Both the position numbers and the translations under genes were made by a program. Below, in pieces: positions 47,840 through 58,104 of a stretch of 64,000 bases of DNA. The first letter of the stretch is position 1. Every line of letters starts with the position of its first letter. Origin of the DNA: Daphnia pulex (taxonomy: Eukaryota; Arthropoda; Branchiopoda; Diplostraca; Daphniidae); the NCBI RefSeq assembly GCF_021134715.1, contig NC_060022.1, forward strand, positions 6,515,001 through 6,579,000, given 5' to 3'. Under the pieces are notes generated by a model. It was not told where the DNA came from and made no database searches. It saw only the letters and a list, made by a program, of their open reading frames with translations.

Positions 47840-49023
47840 TTAAGCAAGTTTTGCCATCTTGAAATTTTGTCGCACGTTACTATCAACTTCTGCCAAATTA
47901 CGTTCTTGAAAACGCTTTGATTCAAAATGATATATAACTTGTACGAATTCCATTATTAAATAAGGATACGAGTCAGCACGGTGTGTGTCACAAAAAAAAG
48001 GACAAAGATTGAGTACTTTGATTTTTGACATACAAATTTCGTAACTATCTCTCACTAAATAATGACCGTCATCTTCAAATTGAGACGAAATAATCTTTTC
48101 CACTTCCCGTATTGATTGAAAGACTGGGATTGTAACAAAAATTAGTCCTCCTCTATTGCGAAAAGCTGTGTACTGCTTTGCAGTGAAATCGTCTGGCAAA
48201 TCAGCCACAGGTTCAGCTGCTTCTATATCGTTTGGTTCAAATTCTACTCTCAATTGAGATTCAGATTCAGATTGTAGTTCTTTTTCAGGTGGAATGTGTA
48301 GGAGTGTTTCAGTAGTAGGTTCCTGGAACATGTCTTCTGTTGTTACACATGGTAATGCCACAGGTTCAGCTGCTTCCATATCATTTACTTTTCCTTTTTC
48401 AGCGTCAAGTTGGTGTATAGCTGTAACATAACATGTCATGTTTTTAAAAAATATCTTATTACACTTAGTTTTTAATTTACCTATGCTATTTGACGTTGAC
48501 TTCTTTGCATGTGATGGGATCAATACATTGGTGTTGTTATTCGACAAAAATGATTGATTGTCCAACTGCAGCTTAGGATTAGCAGCTTTAGACTTTGCTG
48601 TTATATTTCGATATGGTGACTTAAACCTATCACTGTGAACATACTTCTTTGCAGCAGGTCTTTCGAGTACGCTGACATCATTTCCTGTTAGAAACATACA
48701 GAATTAGCAGTATTAGTATAACTTAACATTGTCATGAATAATTAAAATTTGAGAATACCTAGCAATTTACTGGGCCGAGCACCTGATTTTAATTTTCATT
48801 TCGGATAACTGTAAAACACGCCTTGAATTTCTCTCCCTTTGAGTATGTCGTTCTCTTCAAAATGAATACTGCAAATTCTGGACTGGCAAGTGAGTCCTGG
48901 CTTTTTAATAATTTCCTGCCAGGAATTTAGACACAACTTCGGTGGATGGAAAAACGCAAGACTTTCATTTTCTTTGTTATAAGAAGATTTACAATTAAAA
49001 AAGAAACATGGTTTGCGTGTCAT
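47840..49023 (-). pseudogene. THAP-domain P-transposase derivative with an in-frame stop
   Basis: Three exons, 49023-48759, 48684-48481 and 48420-47840, with continuous phases, would give about 349 residues. Exon 1 is a THAP zinc finger: C6 and C11 in MTRKPCFFFNC, a conserved Trp in SWQEIIKK, CSIHF, and a KLKSGARPS end that fits the usual Lys-Pro-Gly-Ala-Val-Pro motif. A TGA at 48798-48796 interrupts it between YPK and KLKSG. Exon 3 carries a repeated acidic phrase (NDMEAAEPVA, NDIEAAEPVA) and ends with FRNRGGLIFVTIPVFQSIRE. The last phrase resembles the C-terminal RGGLTxPS..VF region of P/THAP9 transposases. The RNase-H-like catalytic core is absent. It may be a defective or a repressor-type product. 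Confidence 0.75.
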
Positions 49024-49174
49024 TTTTCATTAATCTGCATTTCCGCCATTAAAACGTGAATTCTTCGTTTCTGCAGTAAGCCATTCAGTTAGAGATTGTG
49101 TGGGCAGATGGCAGCACTTTCGTAGTAACCATGCCCTGAGGAAAGATCATTGACGGAGAACTTTCAATTTTTTT

Positions 49175-49226
49175 CTTATGGGACCTTATAACACAGACAG
49201 TGGGAACCATTATATCTACAACCATG
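49175..49226 (-). repeat. P-element terminal inverted repeat, right
   Basis: 52 bp ending CAACCATG, complementary to the left end. Confidence 0.92.
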
Positions 49227-49234
49227 TGGAGGCC
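49227..49234. repeat. Target-site duplication, right copy
   Basis: TGGAGGCC directly after the terminal CATG. Confidence 0.85.
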
Positions 49235-49247
49235 CAAAACCGCCACT

Positions 49248-49613
49248 TTTTCAATATAATAATGATTTTCAAAATATCATTATATAAAACAGAAAAGAAT
49301 ATATAAAAAACAAATTCAATATAAAACTGAAAAAAGTATTATATAAAAACCAAAAAGAGTGTAATTAATATAAAAAACAAAAAGTTGATATAAAAAGCAA
49401 AAAAAGTCAATATAAAACCCAAAAAAAAGTCAATATATATAAAAAAATATTCAATATATATAAAAAATGCAATATAAAAACTGAAAATGTATTATATTAA
49501 AAGCAAAAAGATATAATATAAAAAACAAAAAGTTGATATAAAAAGCAAAAAAAAGTCAATATAAAACCCCAAAAAAGTTCAATATATAATCCCAAAAAAG
49601 TTCAATATAAAAA
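49248..49613. repeat. AT-rich degenerate minisatellite
   Basis: Irregular tandem copies of a unit around 20 bp of the type AATATAAAAAACAAAAAGT. It directly follows the P element's target duplication. Confidence 0.75.
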
Positions 49614-49726
49614 CGGCAGCCACCTAGCGGTCAAAATAATTACTTCATGCCACATCTCCACCCCCTTTATAGCCAGTTTGAATCCAGTAGTACAAACGGG
49701 GATTTAATCACAAAATAAAAAAAACG

Positions 49727-50830
49727 AGCAAGCGCTTAAATAACGCTACCTAATGCACGTCGCTCTAAATTATTATTTTTTTAAATGTAAAGCGAAGTAA
49801 AACGACTGCGGCTGACTGCGGCGACTGGTCAGACGAGTAACGTGAGCCCGTCCGATTTTTTAAAGCGCTTATCGCTGGTCCGTCCACTATTTTAGCGCTG
49901 TCGCCCGTTCGCTGTTTTCGGCGGCTCATTATAAGCTTGCGAAAAATAAGCCATTCAAATGATTTGCACTAAGCGCGCGTTGCGCTAGCAATTGGTTTGC
50001 GATAAACTTGCGCGCGATGCGCTAAATATATATTTAGCGCAATTTATTTTATTGTATTATTTACGAAACGCCCAAGCGCTTCGTTAATAAAAGTAATAAA
50101 TGCGACAGGGAAAACGATTGCGGCGACTGGACAAGTTGTGCACACCCGTTGATAATTTTAGCGCTTGTCTCGAGTCCGTTTATAACTTACGAAACACGCA
50201 AGCGTTAAAATAAATGTTTAACGCTTCTTGCGCGATATGCGCTCAATTTGAGCGTATTATTTAATCCTATATTTAAAAAAGCGAAAGCGCTTAAATAACG
50301 CTACTTAATGCGAATGGCTCTAAATTATTTGTTTGTATTGAATGCAAAGGGAAACCACTGCGCTGACTGGTTAGACGAGTAATGCGAGCCCGTCCGCTAT
50401 TTCCGCTGGTCCTTCCGCTGTTTTCGGCGGATCATTGCGTGAAAAATAATTCATTGAAATGTTTCGCGCTAGATCTAGCGCTATCGAAGTGATCGTGGGA
50501 CTAGCTATGTGTTTCCGATAAACTTGCGCGTGATGCGCTATATTTAGGGCAATTAATTTCATTGCATTATTTAGGAAACGCGCAAGCGTTTCGTTAATTT
50601 TAATAAAATGTTGCGAAAGGGAAAACGATTACCGCAAATGGACGAGACGGTACGAGAAGCGCGCGCCCGTACATCATATTAGCGCTTGTCGCGAGTCCGT
50701 TCGCTATCTTATTAGCGCTAATTGTCTCCCGTCCAAAGTTTTATACGGCTCGCTGGGCCAAACATTTTAAATAGTTCGCGCTAGGTGTAGCGCTTTCTAA
50801 GCGCACATTGCGCTTGTAATTAACTAAAGA
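49727..50830. repeat. Degenerate tandem duplication, unit about 510-555 bp, rich in GCGC motifs
   Basis: The sequence from GCGCTTAAATAACGCTAC at about 49732 recurs at about 50287, with the same order of landmarks: a GACTGGTCAGACGAGTAA-type box, GAGCCCGTCCG, GATAAACTTGCGCG, and AAACGATT near the end. Many AAGCGCTT and GCGC words are present. No coding frame is seen. A shorter relative lies at 58446-58503. Confidence 0.7.
50019..50040. repeat. Perfect 22-bp palindrome
   Basis: GCGCTAAATAT followed by its exact reverse complement, without a loop. It lies inside the first unit of the degenerate tandem duplication. Confidence 0.8.
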
Positions 50831-51117
50831 TTAACTTGCTTTTAAGATTTAAGTTAAATGAGGGAGTGTGCATAATAAATTTTTGGGGGTTAGGGGTAAG
50901 GTTATATATAGTTTAAGTATTTTTTCGCGCAATGTATGGTGATTGCTGGGCGATTATTATAGACATCATTTTGGGGTGTAACTATAATCCAGGAGCACGC
51001 CTAACTAGGCCTATTTTTTTTCGGTTACCTTTTGACCAGTTTCACAACATGTATCATTTGAATCCCTATCATGTTGGAATTGAAGCCATTTAATGCAACT
51101 TTAAAGCCGGACTATCT
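50831..51117. other. Spacer, nothing recognised
   Basis: AT-rich sequence between the tandem units and the left 341-bp inverted copy. Confidence 0.4.
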
Positions 51118-51458
51118 AGGCAAAAATTTTGTTTTCTAATGAAGAGAGGGCAGAATTTTCTTCAACTCACTTATAGATTAGCGAAGTGTGATTTATGGAT
51201 CAACTTAGTTGAGTACCCCAGTGAATTTCTTACGAAGCATTCTTATTTATGCAGCCAACTCCGCGGATCTATTCAGCGGATTATCCTCCACGAATAAGCA
51301 ATTCCATTCGTCATCATTTTACTAAAAACATTTCTTATGATCAAAATGTTAAGATCTATGGACCGCTTTTCTATTCGAAACTCGGTGTCGTTGGATATCT
51401 GTCACAAGAAGGGGTATGGAGAGAAATCGAATAAAGTTTTTAGATAGCAAACCGCGAT
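51118..51458 (+). repeat. 341-bp inverted repeat, left copy
   Basis: This copy matches the reverse complement of 58105-58445 over its full length, with one substitution that I found by eye (AAGATCTATGG against AAGCTCTATGG). It contains a 61-codon open frame (51249-51434) and an AATAAA near its right end, so it may derive from the 3' end of a transcribed unit. It lacks the TG...CA ends of an LTR. Confidence 0.85.
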
Positions 51459-51772
51459 AGACCTCTTGCACCGTGCGGATAGCAGGATTCTTGTAGTCCG
51501 ACAACGCTGCAATCCACCATCTTAATAAAACCACACCCTTTTTTTACATGGGCTCTAATGGAAGTATTTTTTTAAAGTGCTTTTTCTCTTAGCTGGATTA
51601 CAACTTCGACCAAAGAAAAATATGGAAAAATACTACATCATTCAGGTAATCCGTAGCATGTAAGTTTTCCACTATTGAAGTAGTTAGTGGAAGTCACATT
51701 AATAAAATGTTTTGTACAGGGCATATGGGCATTGTTTACATATTTAGGACCCACAAATGTATAGTTTACTTT
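51459..51772. other. Spacer between the left 341-bp copy and the RING gene
   Basis: AT-rich sequence with no feature that I can support. Confidence 0.4.
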
Positions 51773-54012
51773 TTAACATATATTCGAGTATTCTTCATCC
51801 CACAAATCTACAAATTCTTCGTCTACATTCCTGTTTTCTGATTCTCTATTGCTACCTGAAGAACGAAAATTAAGTTTTTTAATTCTTTTTTGTTAGTAGA
51901 AAAGTAATTACTTTGTTGTCGACCATCTCGCCGACATATCCCCTCCAAGTGGTTATCCCAGTCCGCCATTGTGAAGATGTTTCTGCAGTATTCACATTTC
52001 AGGTCTTCTTCGCGGACTTCTTCCGCGACGCCTTCCACGCTGATATCCCTTACCATGGGGACGAGGTACAGGGTTTTTGGTAATTGCTAGCATAAGAAAA
52101 TAGATATTAATAGCTGAAAGGAAAAAAATTGGGTGTAAAATATTACAGTAATAGTTGTTCCAGAAGCTGGGCCCACATTAACCATTCTTAACTCTTGGCT
52201 TCGTCCCCCCTTGTTACACATCAGATGTAATATTTTTGTTGGCACTCACGGAGACGTGGATACAGCTGTACCAGCTTTTCATGTACGCTTTCCTTGTTGT
52301 AATTGAAACGAATTGACAACGACATTTTTTCGCCAACCGAGGCCGTTTTCTTCCAGAATATCCCAATAAAAAAATTCTGGAGCATAATAGGGTTCGTCGG
52401 TAGAGAAATCGTGTCGAATGTTGCACAGGAAGAAATCCTTGGTTTCCTTATCGTTTTTCTCTATGAAAAACATTTTTTCACGAATTAGAATTTCCACATT
52501 TCCCCTGTACGAATTCCGAAAACTTTAGTTAAATTTGATTACTTGATTGAAATAGTTGTCTTATCAGATTTCTTCGTCATTTTCCCACGTAGTTCCTCCT
52601 TCACAGTGGAGTATTTCTCCGCCCCCCCCATAATTTAGTTTTGGTGGCGACCACGATCTTCTAGAGGGTCCTGGCCTTGGGGACGTCGATCGGGTAGACG
52701 GGCCTGGCCTAGGTGACAGGGATCGTCTAAACGGTCCCGGATTTGGTGATCCCGCACGTGGAGACGGGCTTGAAGAAGATGCCTTCGATTTTCTGGCCGA
52801 TGGTGGGGAATTCATCCTTCTCGACAAATTCACTCGAGAATACGGGGAATATCCTAAAAAAAAATCATTTTATTGACCGTGCCGTTATTGTTGAATTTTT
52901 TTGTTACTTGGCGTAGGTTCCGCAAATAGTTCCCCTCGTCCGCGTGTTCTACGTAGAGATAGCCTCGACGAATCACTTAACGTACCGGGATGACCGCGGG
53001 CCCTCCCTACAGATGGCATCGCTTGGTCTCTAGGCTCAGCGTCCAATAACATACATTGGTCACGGGTGGGGTAATTTAGTAGCGGGGTTATATCCTCCAC
53101 GGGGGGGGGACGCAGGATAGGTTGCTCAATGTTAAGATTTGATGGTTTTACTGCTGCTGTAAATGTAATTTATTGTTATTTTGAGTTTTAAAATAAATGA
53201 ACAAATAACTACTGTCTGTAGCAGTGGGTGCCACCACCCTTGGCAATTTCACAAGGTACAACGTCTGATACGATTCCAACGTAGATTCTCTTATAGAAGA
53301 AGTAATTGAATGATCCTTTTTGCAAAGTGGGCAAGTCAATTCCTTCCCCCCCCCCAGATGATTTATAATACAAATTCTCTAATAAAAGGCGATAAATTAT
53401 TAACGACATATAAATACCGAACCCTCATTAATGTATAATATTACTTAAAACATGTTAAAATATTTCTACTACTTGCATCTTAATTTCTACGCAAAAATGG
53501 AATAAAATGAAGAATTATCTATAAATAAAAATCCAAGTAGTGGAAATTTTTCAACGAATTTTAAAGGAATATTGAACATTGGGTACTAATTATGTTTTAT
53601 TCGATCTACACAATTTAGGGGTCAGTACTAATTATTGCATTATAGATGTTATTCCAACTAAAATGTAGTAGACTAAAAGATTAGACTACTACTTTTTGAT
53701 TGGAAAAACATCTATATCACCTATTATACCGATTTCTTCCACTAACAAAATATATTCGTAATATAAATTAATGTGATAGCACATTTGAAAAAAATAGGTG
53801 TTTCAGAATTCTCCTTTGCAAGCACAAGCAAACATTTCTATTGCAACAGAAAATAACTTTTTTAATGAATTCCATTTTACCTCAAGACAATTCAGGCAAA
53901 ATATGTGTCCACATGGAAGAGTACGAGGCGAATTTTCGGTCTCGTTAAAAGTGTTGGTGCACACCAGGCAAGTGATTAAGCTGTTAAACTCCTCTTCAGC
54001 TCTATCCGACAT
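51773..54012 (-). CDS. RING-finger protein with S/P/R-rich linker and C2HC motif
   Basis: Probable E3 ubiquitin ligase; family not identified. Proposed exons: 54012-53881, 53378-53213, 53156-52908, 52853-52589, 52504-52287, 52193-52147, 52086-51912 and 51855-51773 (about 444 aa, phases consistent). The first two exons build a C3HC4 RING: CLVC, TLPCGHIFCLNC, then ELTCPLC after the splice. Residues of exon 4 are repetitive (SPRPGPSTRSTSPRPGPSRR). Exon 7 has a C-x2-C-x12-H-x4-C motif (CEYC ... HLEGIC). The protein ends DLWDEEYSNIC. The donor of exon 4 (GTGGGA) and the exon 5/6 junction are weak, so the middle is uncertain. Transcription is unproven. The last exon has a near-identical inverted copy at 54815. 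Confidence 0.6.
51787..51915 (-). repeat. 129-bp inverted duplication, copy within the RING gene
   Basis: It covers the last intron and most of the final exon of the RING gene. It is the reverse complement of 54755-54883 with one substitution found (GTAGAT against GAAGAT, changing Val to Glu). Confidence 0.85.
53641..53716. repeat. Long imperfect hairpin in RING-gene intron 1
   Basis: Two arms of about 36 nt, TATAGATGTTATTCCAAC... and its near complement, with about five or six mismatches and a 4-nt loop. The length resembles a short pre-miRNA or a tiny MITE. Confidence 0.6.
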
Positions 54013-54605
54013 TTTCTTGAAAGTGGGATCGTGGGTTAGCGGAAAACTGATGAAACAGAATGAGAAGTATTGTCTAAGGGGTACAAGTAATACTAAAAAT
54101 ACAGCGGTGCATCATGGTTTAATTGTGGTCATTTTGAATAGCAATAATGGATAAATTATGACAACGAGACTGAAACGAACGTAACCTTACTTATTATTAT
54201 TTTTTTTTAAATAGCTAAGTTAATTTTTGAGCTATACTCATAACGTTATTCTTTGCCATCTCTAGATTAATTTGACTATTTTCTTTCGGTGGCTTGGTGA
54301 GTACATGACAGCAGTCATGTTCGTGTCACTTGAACCAGCACTTTCTGTTCTATTCATTATAGATAGTGCTTCGTCGAAAGTAAAGTTTAAATTAATTAAT
54401 AACAGAGATTAATACTTTTTGGCCTACATTCACCTTCATTGAAAAGGTATCCATTTTATTTGTGGTTGTATCTGAAATGACAACATTAATTTTTTTCACT
54501 TTTAGCTTTTCAAAACAAGAGGAAAGGGAAAGAACAAAGAACCAAAATATTGAAAATGGCTAGTGTCAGTTCCAAATTTAACACTTCGATTTGTTCTCCC
54601 CATAG

Positions 54606-54885
54606 AACAGGATTCAGACAGTGACAGTACAATCACTGAGCTGATGAAAAAGGTTCAGTTTCATAAGCCTGGTGAAAATTTCAAAACTGATGGCTATGTC
54701 ATCCACGACAAGACTACGGATTTACTGAAACAACATTTAAAAGAAACTGACGGCCAAAGTAATTACTTTTCTACTAACAAAAAAGAATTAAAAAACTTAA
54801 TTTTCGTTCTTCAGGTAGCAATAGAGAATCAGAAAACAGGAATGTAGACGAAGAATTTGAAGATTTGTGGGATGAAGAATACTAA
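54606..54885 (+). CDS. Partial gene sharing the RING gene's terminal exon
   Basis: Exons 54606-54758 and 54815-54885 read DSDSDSTITELMKKVQFHKP, then TDGYVIHDKTTDLLKQHLK and, after the splice, SSNRESENRNVDEEFEDLW, ending DEEY. The terminal exon and intron are nearly identical to those of the RING gene on the other strand, but the upstream exon is unrelated. Earlier exons may exist from about 54509 (FQNKRKGKEQRTKI), but I cannot define a start. It is either a real gene with a duplicated last exon or a fragment. The upstream exon is hydrophilic and matches no family that I know. Confidence 0.4.
54755..54883 (+). repeat. 129-bp inverted duplication, plus-strand copy
   Basis: Partner of 51787-51915. 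The splice donor CAAA-GTAATT and acceptor TTCTTCAG are kept in both copies. Confidence 0.85.
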
Positions 54886-55082
54886 AACATTTCTATAATG
54901 AAATAAAATAAACAGGCAGATAAATATAATTGTGAATGCAAAAATTAGTCATTTCCTTATAAAAGAAGGGATCCAAAAATAATTAATAAAAAACTTTGTT
55001 GACATTGCAATGAAGTGTCAAATGGATTTACTGAAGGCGGGATATCCCTAATGAACCAAAAAATAGAATGGAAAAATACAAA

Positions 55083-55485
55083 CTGTAATGGTAAAAGTTG
55101 TTCGCAGTCCTATTTGAAATGCTAAAAGTTGTTCTCAGTCCATCTAATTGTAAAAGGTTGCACGCAGTGTAAATTGAATTGTAAAAAGTATCCAATCCTA
55201 TACCAATTGTAAAAGGTTAGTCACAGTAGAAATGGAATCGTAAAGTGTTGCAGTAATTGAAAAAGGTTTTTCGCAGTCCTAACCTAACTGCAATAGTTGT
55301 TCGCAGTACTATGTTAATAGTGAAAAGTTGAAGTTCTATTTACATTAGATTAAAATGTCCCTAATGAACTTTCAAAATACAACAGAAAATTTCAAACAGT
55401 TCTTTTGTAATTGTAAATCTTGTCCGCAGTACTAATTTTTAAAAGTATTAGTCCAATTTCAGTTCGCAAAGGTTATTCGCAGTCT
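55083..55485. repeat. Degenerate minisatellite, unit about 35-40 bp
   Basis: About ten diverged copies of a unit containing AATTGTAAAAGGTTGTTCGC followed by AGTCCTA. Confidence 0.75.
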
Positions 55486-55560
55486 CTACACAACAGCAAT
55501 CTTCTCAATGATTTGTTGTTGACAAAAGGGGTAGGTCTCAACGGAAAATAAATTTAAAAA

Positions 55561-55806
55561 ATGGGCACTACCCCAGCATCTGGGTGCCCATACAATTCAG
55601 CAAAATCCGACTTAACAATAAAAAAATACAGTAGAGCTCACAATAATCCATTTGGTATCCAGGGCAAAAACACAAACCAAGAAATTTCAAAAATGGGCAC
55701 TACCCCAGCTAGCCCATACAATTCAGCCAAATCCGACTTCACAATAAAAAAAAACACATTTGAGCTCACAATAATCCATTTGGTATCCAAAGCTAAAAAC
55801 ACAAAA
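55561..55806. repeat. Two direct repeats of about 120 bp
   Basis: Copies start at 55561 and 55693 with ATGGGCACTACCCCAGC. Both continue through GAGCTCACAATAATCCATTT. The first copy has a few extra bases (CATCTGGGTG). No conserved coding frame is apparent. Confidence 0.8.
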
Positions 55807-55907
55807 AAATAATTAAAAAAAAACTTCAGCACCTCCTCTCTGGTGCTCTGCGACCACGCGACTGAACATGTGAGAAACAGAATTTGGCTTTAAAGCGTTT
55901 GTGCACG

Positions 55908-55948
55908 GTGGCGCGCTATGCTTATCGGAAGCATACTACTAGCGCCAC
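55908..55948. repeat. Two-tier hairpin
   Basis: GTGGCGC at 55908 pairs with GCGCCAC at 55942. Inside it, ATGCTT pairs with AAGCAT across a short loop. Confidence 0.5.
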
Positions 55949-56396
55949 TGGCCTGTAAAGAACTGTTTCCCTTCTAGTCAAAAATTAAATTGCAGTAATT
56001 AGACACTTAAATTTACGTAATTGTGACACCAATCACGCAAAAATTTTGTAGGCATTAGATTTAAAAAATAAATCTCTTTAAAATGGATCACATTTGCAGG
56101 CCTAACAAGAAGCGAATTTGGTGGCAGTTTTTACGAGTGCCCGACGGCCTTGTATACATGTAGATCCCCACCCAACGTGAACAGAAAAGCGTCCGGTTTG
56201 TTTGTTTACGTTTTAAAGCAAAGTAAGTTATAATACTGGTTTAGACAAACAAATTGGTTATTTACACATTTTTTGGTATGCCTCAAGTTCATAGATATGT
56301 AGAATTTCAATTTTTGAGTGTGATCTACCACAATTGACAAAAATTTCTTACTGAAATATTTTCCTTTTCCTTTTTTGATGCCTGGAGAAGTTAAAA

Positions 56397-57925
56397 TGTA
56401 AGACGAAACTGAGACTTTCACATTCCAGGCCAAGATTGCTCAGCTTATGAGCTTGATTATCAACACCTTCTATAGTTGATCTCCAACTCCTCAAATGCCC
56501 TAGACAAGATCCGTTATGAATCCCTGACTGACCCAAGCAAGTTGGACAGCGGTAAGGATCTTAAAATCAAGATTGTCCCCAACAAGGATGACTGTAGTCT
56601 CACTCTCATGTAAATGTAAGTTGAGAAATTTAGTTCCTCCTATTTGAACACAAATTTGACTGTTCTGTTTTGCTTTAGTGGTATCGGCATTATCAAGGCT
56701 GATTTGGTTAAAAACTTGGGTACTAATGCCAAGTCTGGAACTAAAGCTTTCATGGAAGCCCTCTCTGCCGGAGCTGACATCTCCATGATTGGTCAGTTTG
56801 GTGTGGGTTTCTACTCTGCTTACCTGGTTGCCGACAAGGTGACAGTTCATTCCAAGCACAATGATGATGAGCAGTACTTTTGGGAATCGTCATCGTCGTT
56901 CTTTCACCATCAAGCCTAATCACAGAGAACCCATGAGTAGAGGAACCAAGATTGTCCTCCACTTGAAGGTATGTTCATGGCATAATATCCAATATGCTCA
57001 TGCCTGTTTTTTTTTCTTTATTGACAGGAAGATGCGATGGATTACCTGGAGGAGAAGAAAGTCAAGGAGGTTGTCAAGAAGAACTCACAGTTCATTTGCT
57101 ACCAAATCAAACTATTGGTTGAGAAGTAGCGCGACAAGGAAGTGCGACGATGAGGCTAAGAGGAGGAAAAGAAGGATGACAACGAGGAGAAACCAAAGGT
57201 CGAAGATGTTGGTGAGGATGAGGAAGCCGACAAGGAGGCTGGCAAGAAGAAGAAGAAGACCATCAAGGAGAAATACTCTGCTGATGAGGAACTCAACAAG
57301 ACCAAGCCCGTCTGGACTCGCAATCCCGATTACATCAGCCAGAAAGAATACGGAAAGTTCTACAAGTCATGGACCAATGACTAGGATGATCATCTTGCTG
57401 TCAAGCATTTCTCTATTGAAGGCCAGCTCGAGTTCCGCGCTCTCCTCTTCGTCCCACGCCGTGCTCCTTTCCATCTGTTTGAGAACCGCAAGCATGAGAA
57501 CCGCATCAAGTTGTACGTCCGCCGTGTCTTTATCATGGACAACTGCGAGGAGCTCATACCCGAGTACCTCAACTTCATGAAGAGAGTCGTCGACTCTGAG
57601 GATTTTCCTCTCAACATTTCTCGTGAAATGCCCATCGTCGAAGCCCTGCGCGTCCAAGCAGAGGCTGACAAGAACGACAAAGCCGTCAAGGATTTGGTCA
57701 TGTTGCTGTTTGAAACTTCTCTGCTGTCATCTGGTTTCTCCCTGGAAGAGCCAGCCGTCCATGCTTCTCGCATCTACCACATGATCAAATTGGGTTTGGG
57801 TATCGATGAAGATGATGTCCCTTCTGGTGGTGAGGAAGCCAAAGCCGAAGAAGAGATGCCGCCATTGGAGAATAATGAAGATGCTTCTCGCTGGAGAAAG
57901 GCGATTAAACGTGTCAATTACTGTT
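56397..57925 (+). pseudogene. Hsp83 pseudogene: Cytosolic Hsp90 (Hsp83-type) pseudogene with retained introns
   Basis: Hsp90 is the ATP-dependent cytosolic chaperone. Segments in changing frames read [97 protein letters not shown] and [13 protein letters not shown] and [19 protein letters not shown] blocks. Defects: stop codons (a TAG at the end of NTFYS with loss of the following residues, a TAG at 57382 in place of a Trp), several frameshifts, a join from NISREM straight to PIVEALRVQ that removes roughly 200 residues of the C-terminal half, and loss of the terminal MEEVD TPR-docking motif. Two introns are still present (about 56617-56680 and 56970-57027), so it arose by DNA duplication rather than retroposition. 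It lies near the right end of the 7.3-kb interval. Confidence 0.93.
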
Positions 57926-58104
57926 ATAAAACGCAAACTCAGTTTCTCCCAATTGTTCTTATTTCAGCGTTTTTTTCGAACTGGAATGAGGGCATTCATA
58001 TAATAAAACTAATATTATTGTCTTAAAAATCATGGCTAAACTTCATTGCGTTGCTCCCTCATTCCTGGCATTGTATAACTAAGAGTTGGAATTTAATACA
58101 ACCA

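Larger units (their letters stand above)
47509..49226. mobile_element. P-superfamily DNA transposon, internally deleted (1718 bp)
   Basis: The element is bounded by 52-bp terminal inverted repeats that are identical as read (47509-47560 and 49175-49226) and begin CATG, as the Drosophila P element does. An 8-bp duplication TGGAGGCC lies immediately outside both ends (47501-47508 and 49227-49234); P elements generate 8-bp target duplications. A subterminal inverted pair (47585-47595 and 49120-49130) matches at 10 of 11 bases, recalling the 11-bp subterminal repeats of P. It carries one minus-strand gene encoding a THAP domain and a transposase-like tail. A full P-type transposase gene would not fit, so this copy is non-autonomous. 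Confidence 0.9.

Noticed and set aside
51118..51458. 341-bp unit as a solo LTR
   Set aside because: Copies are inverted relative to each other, ends are not TG...CA, and no target duplication was seen beside them.
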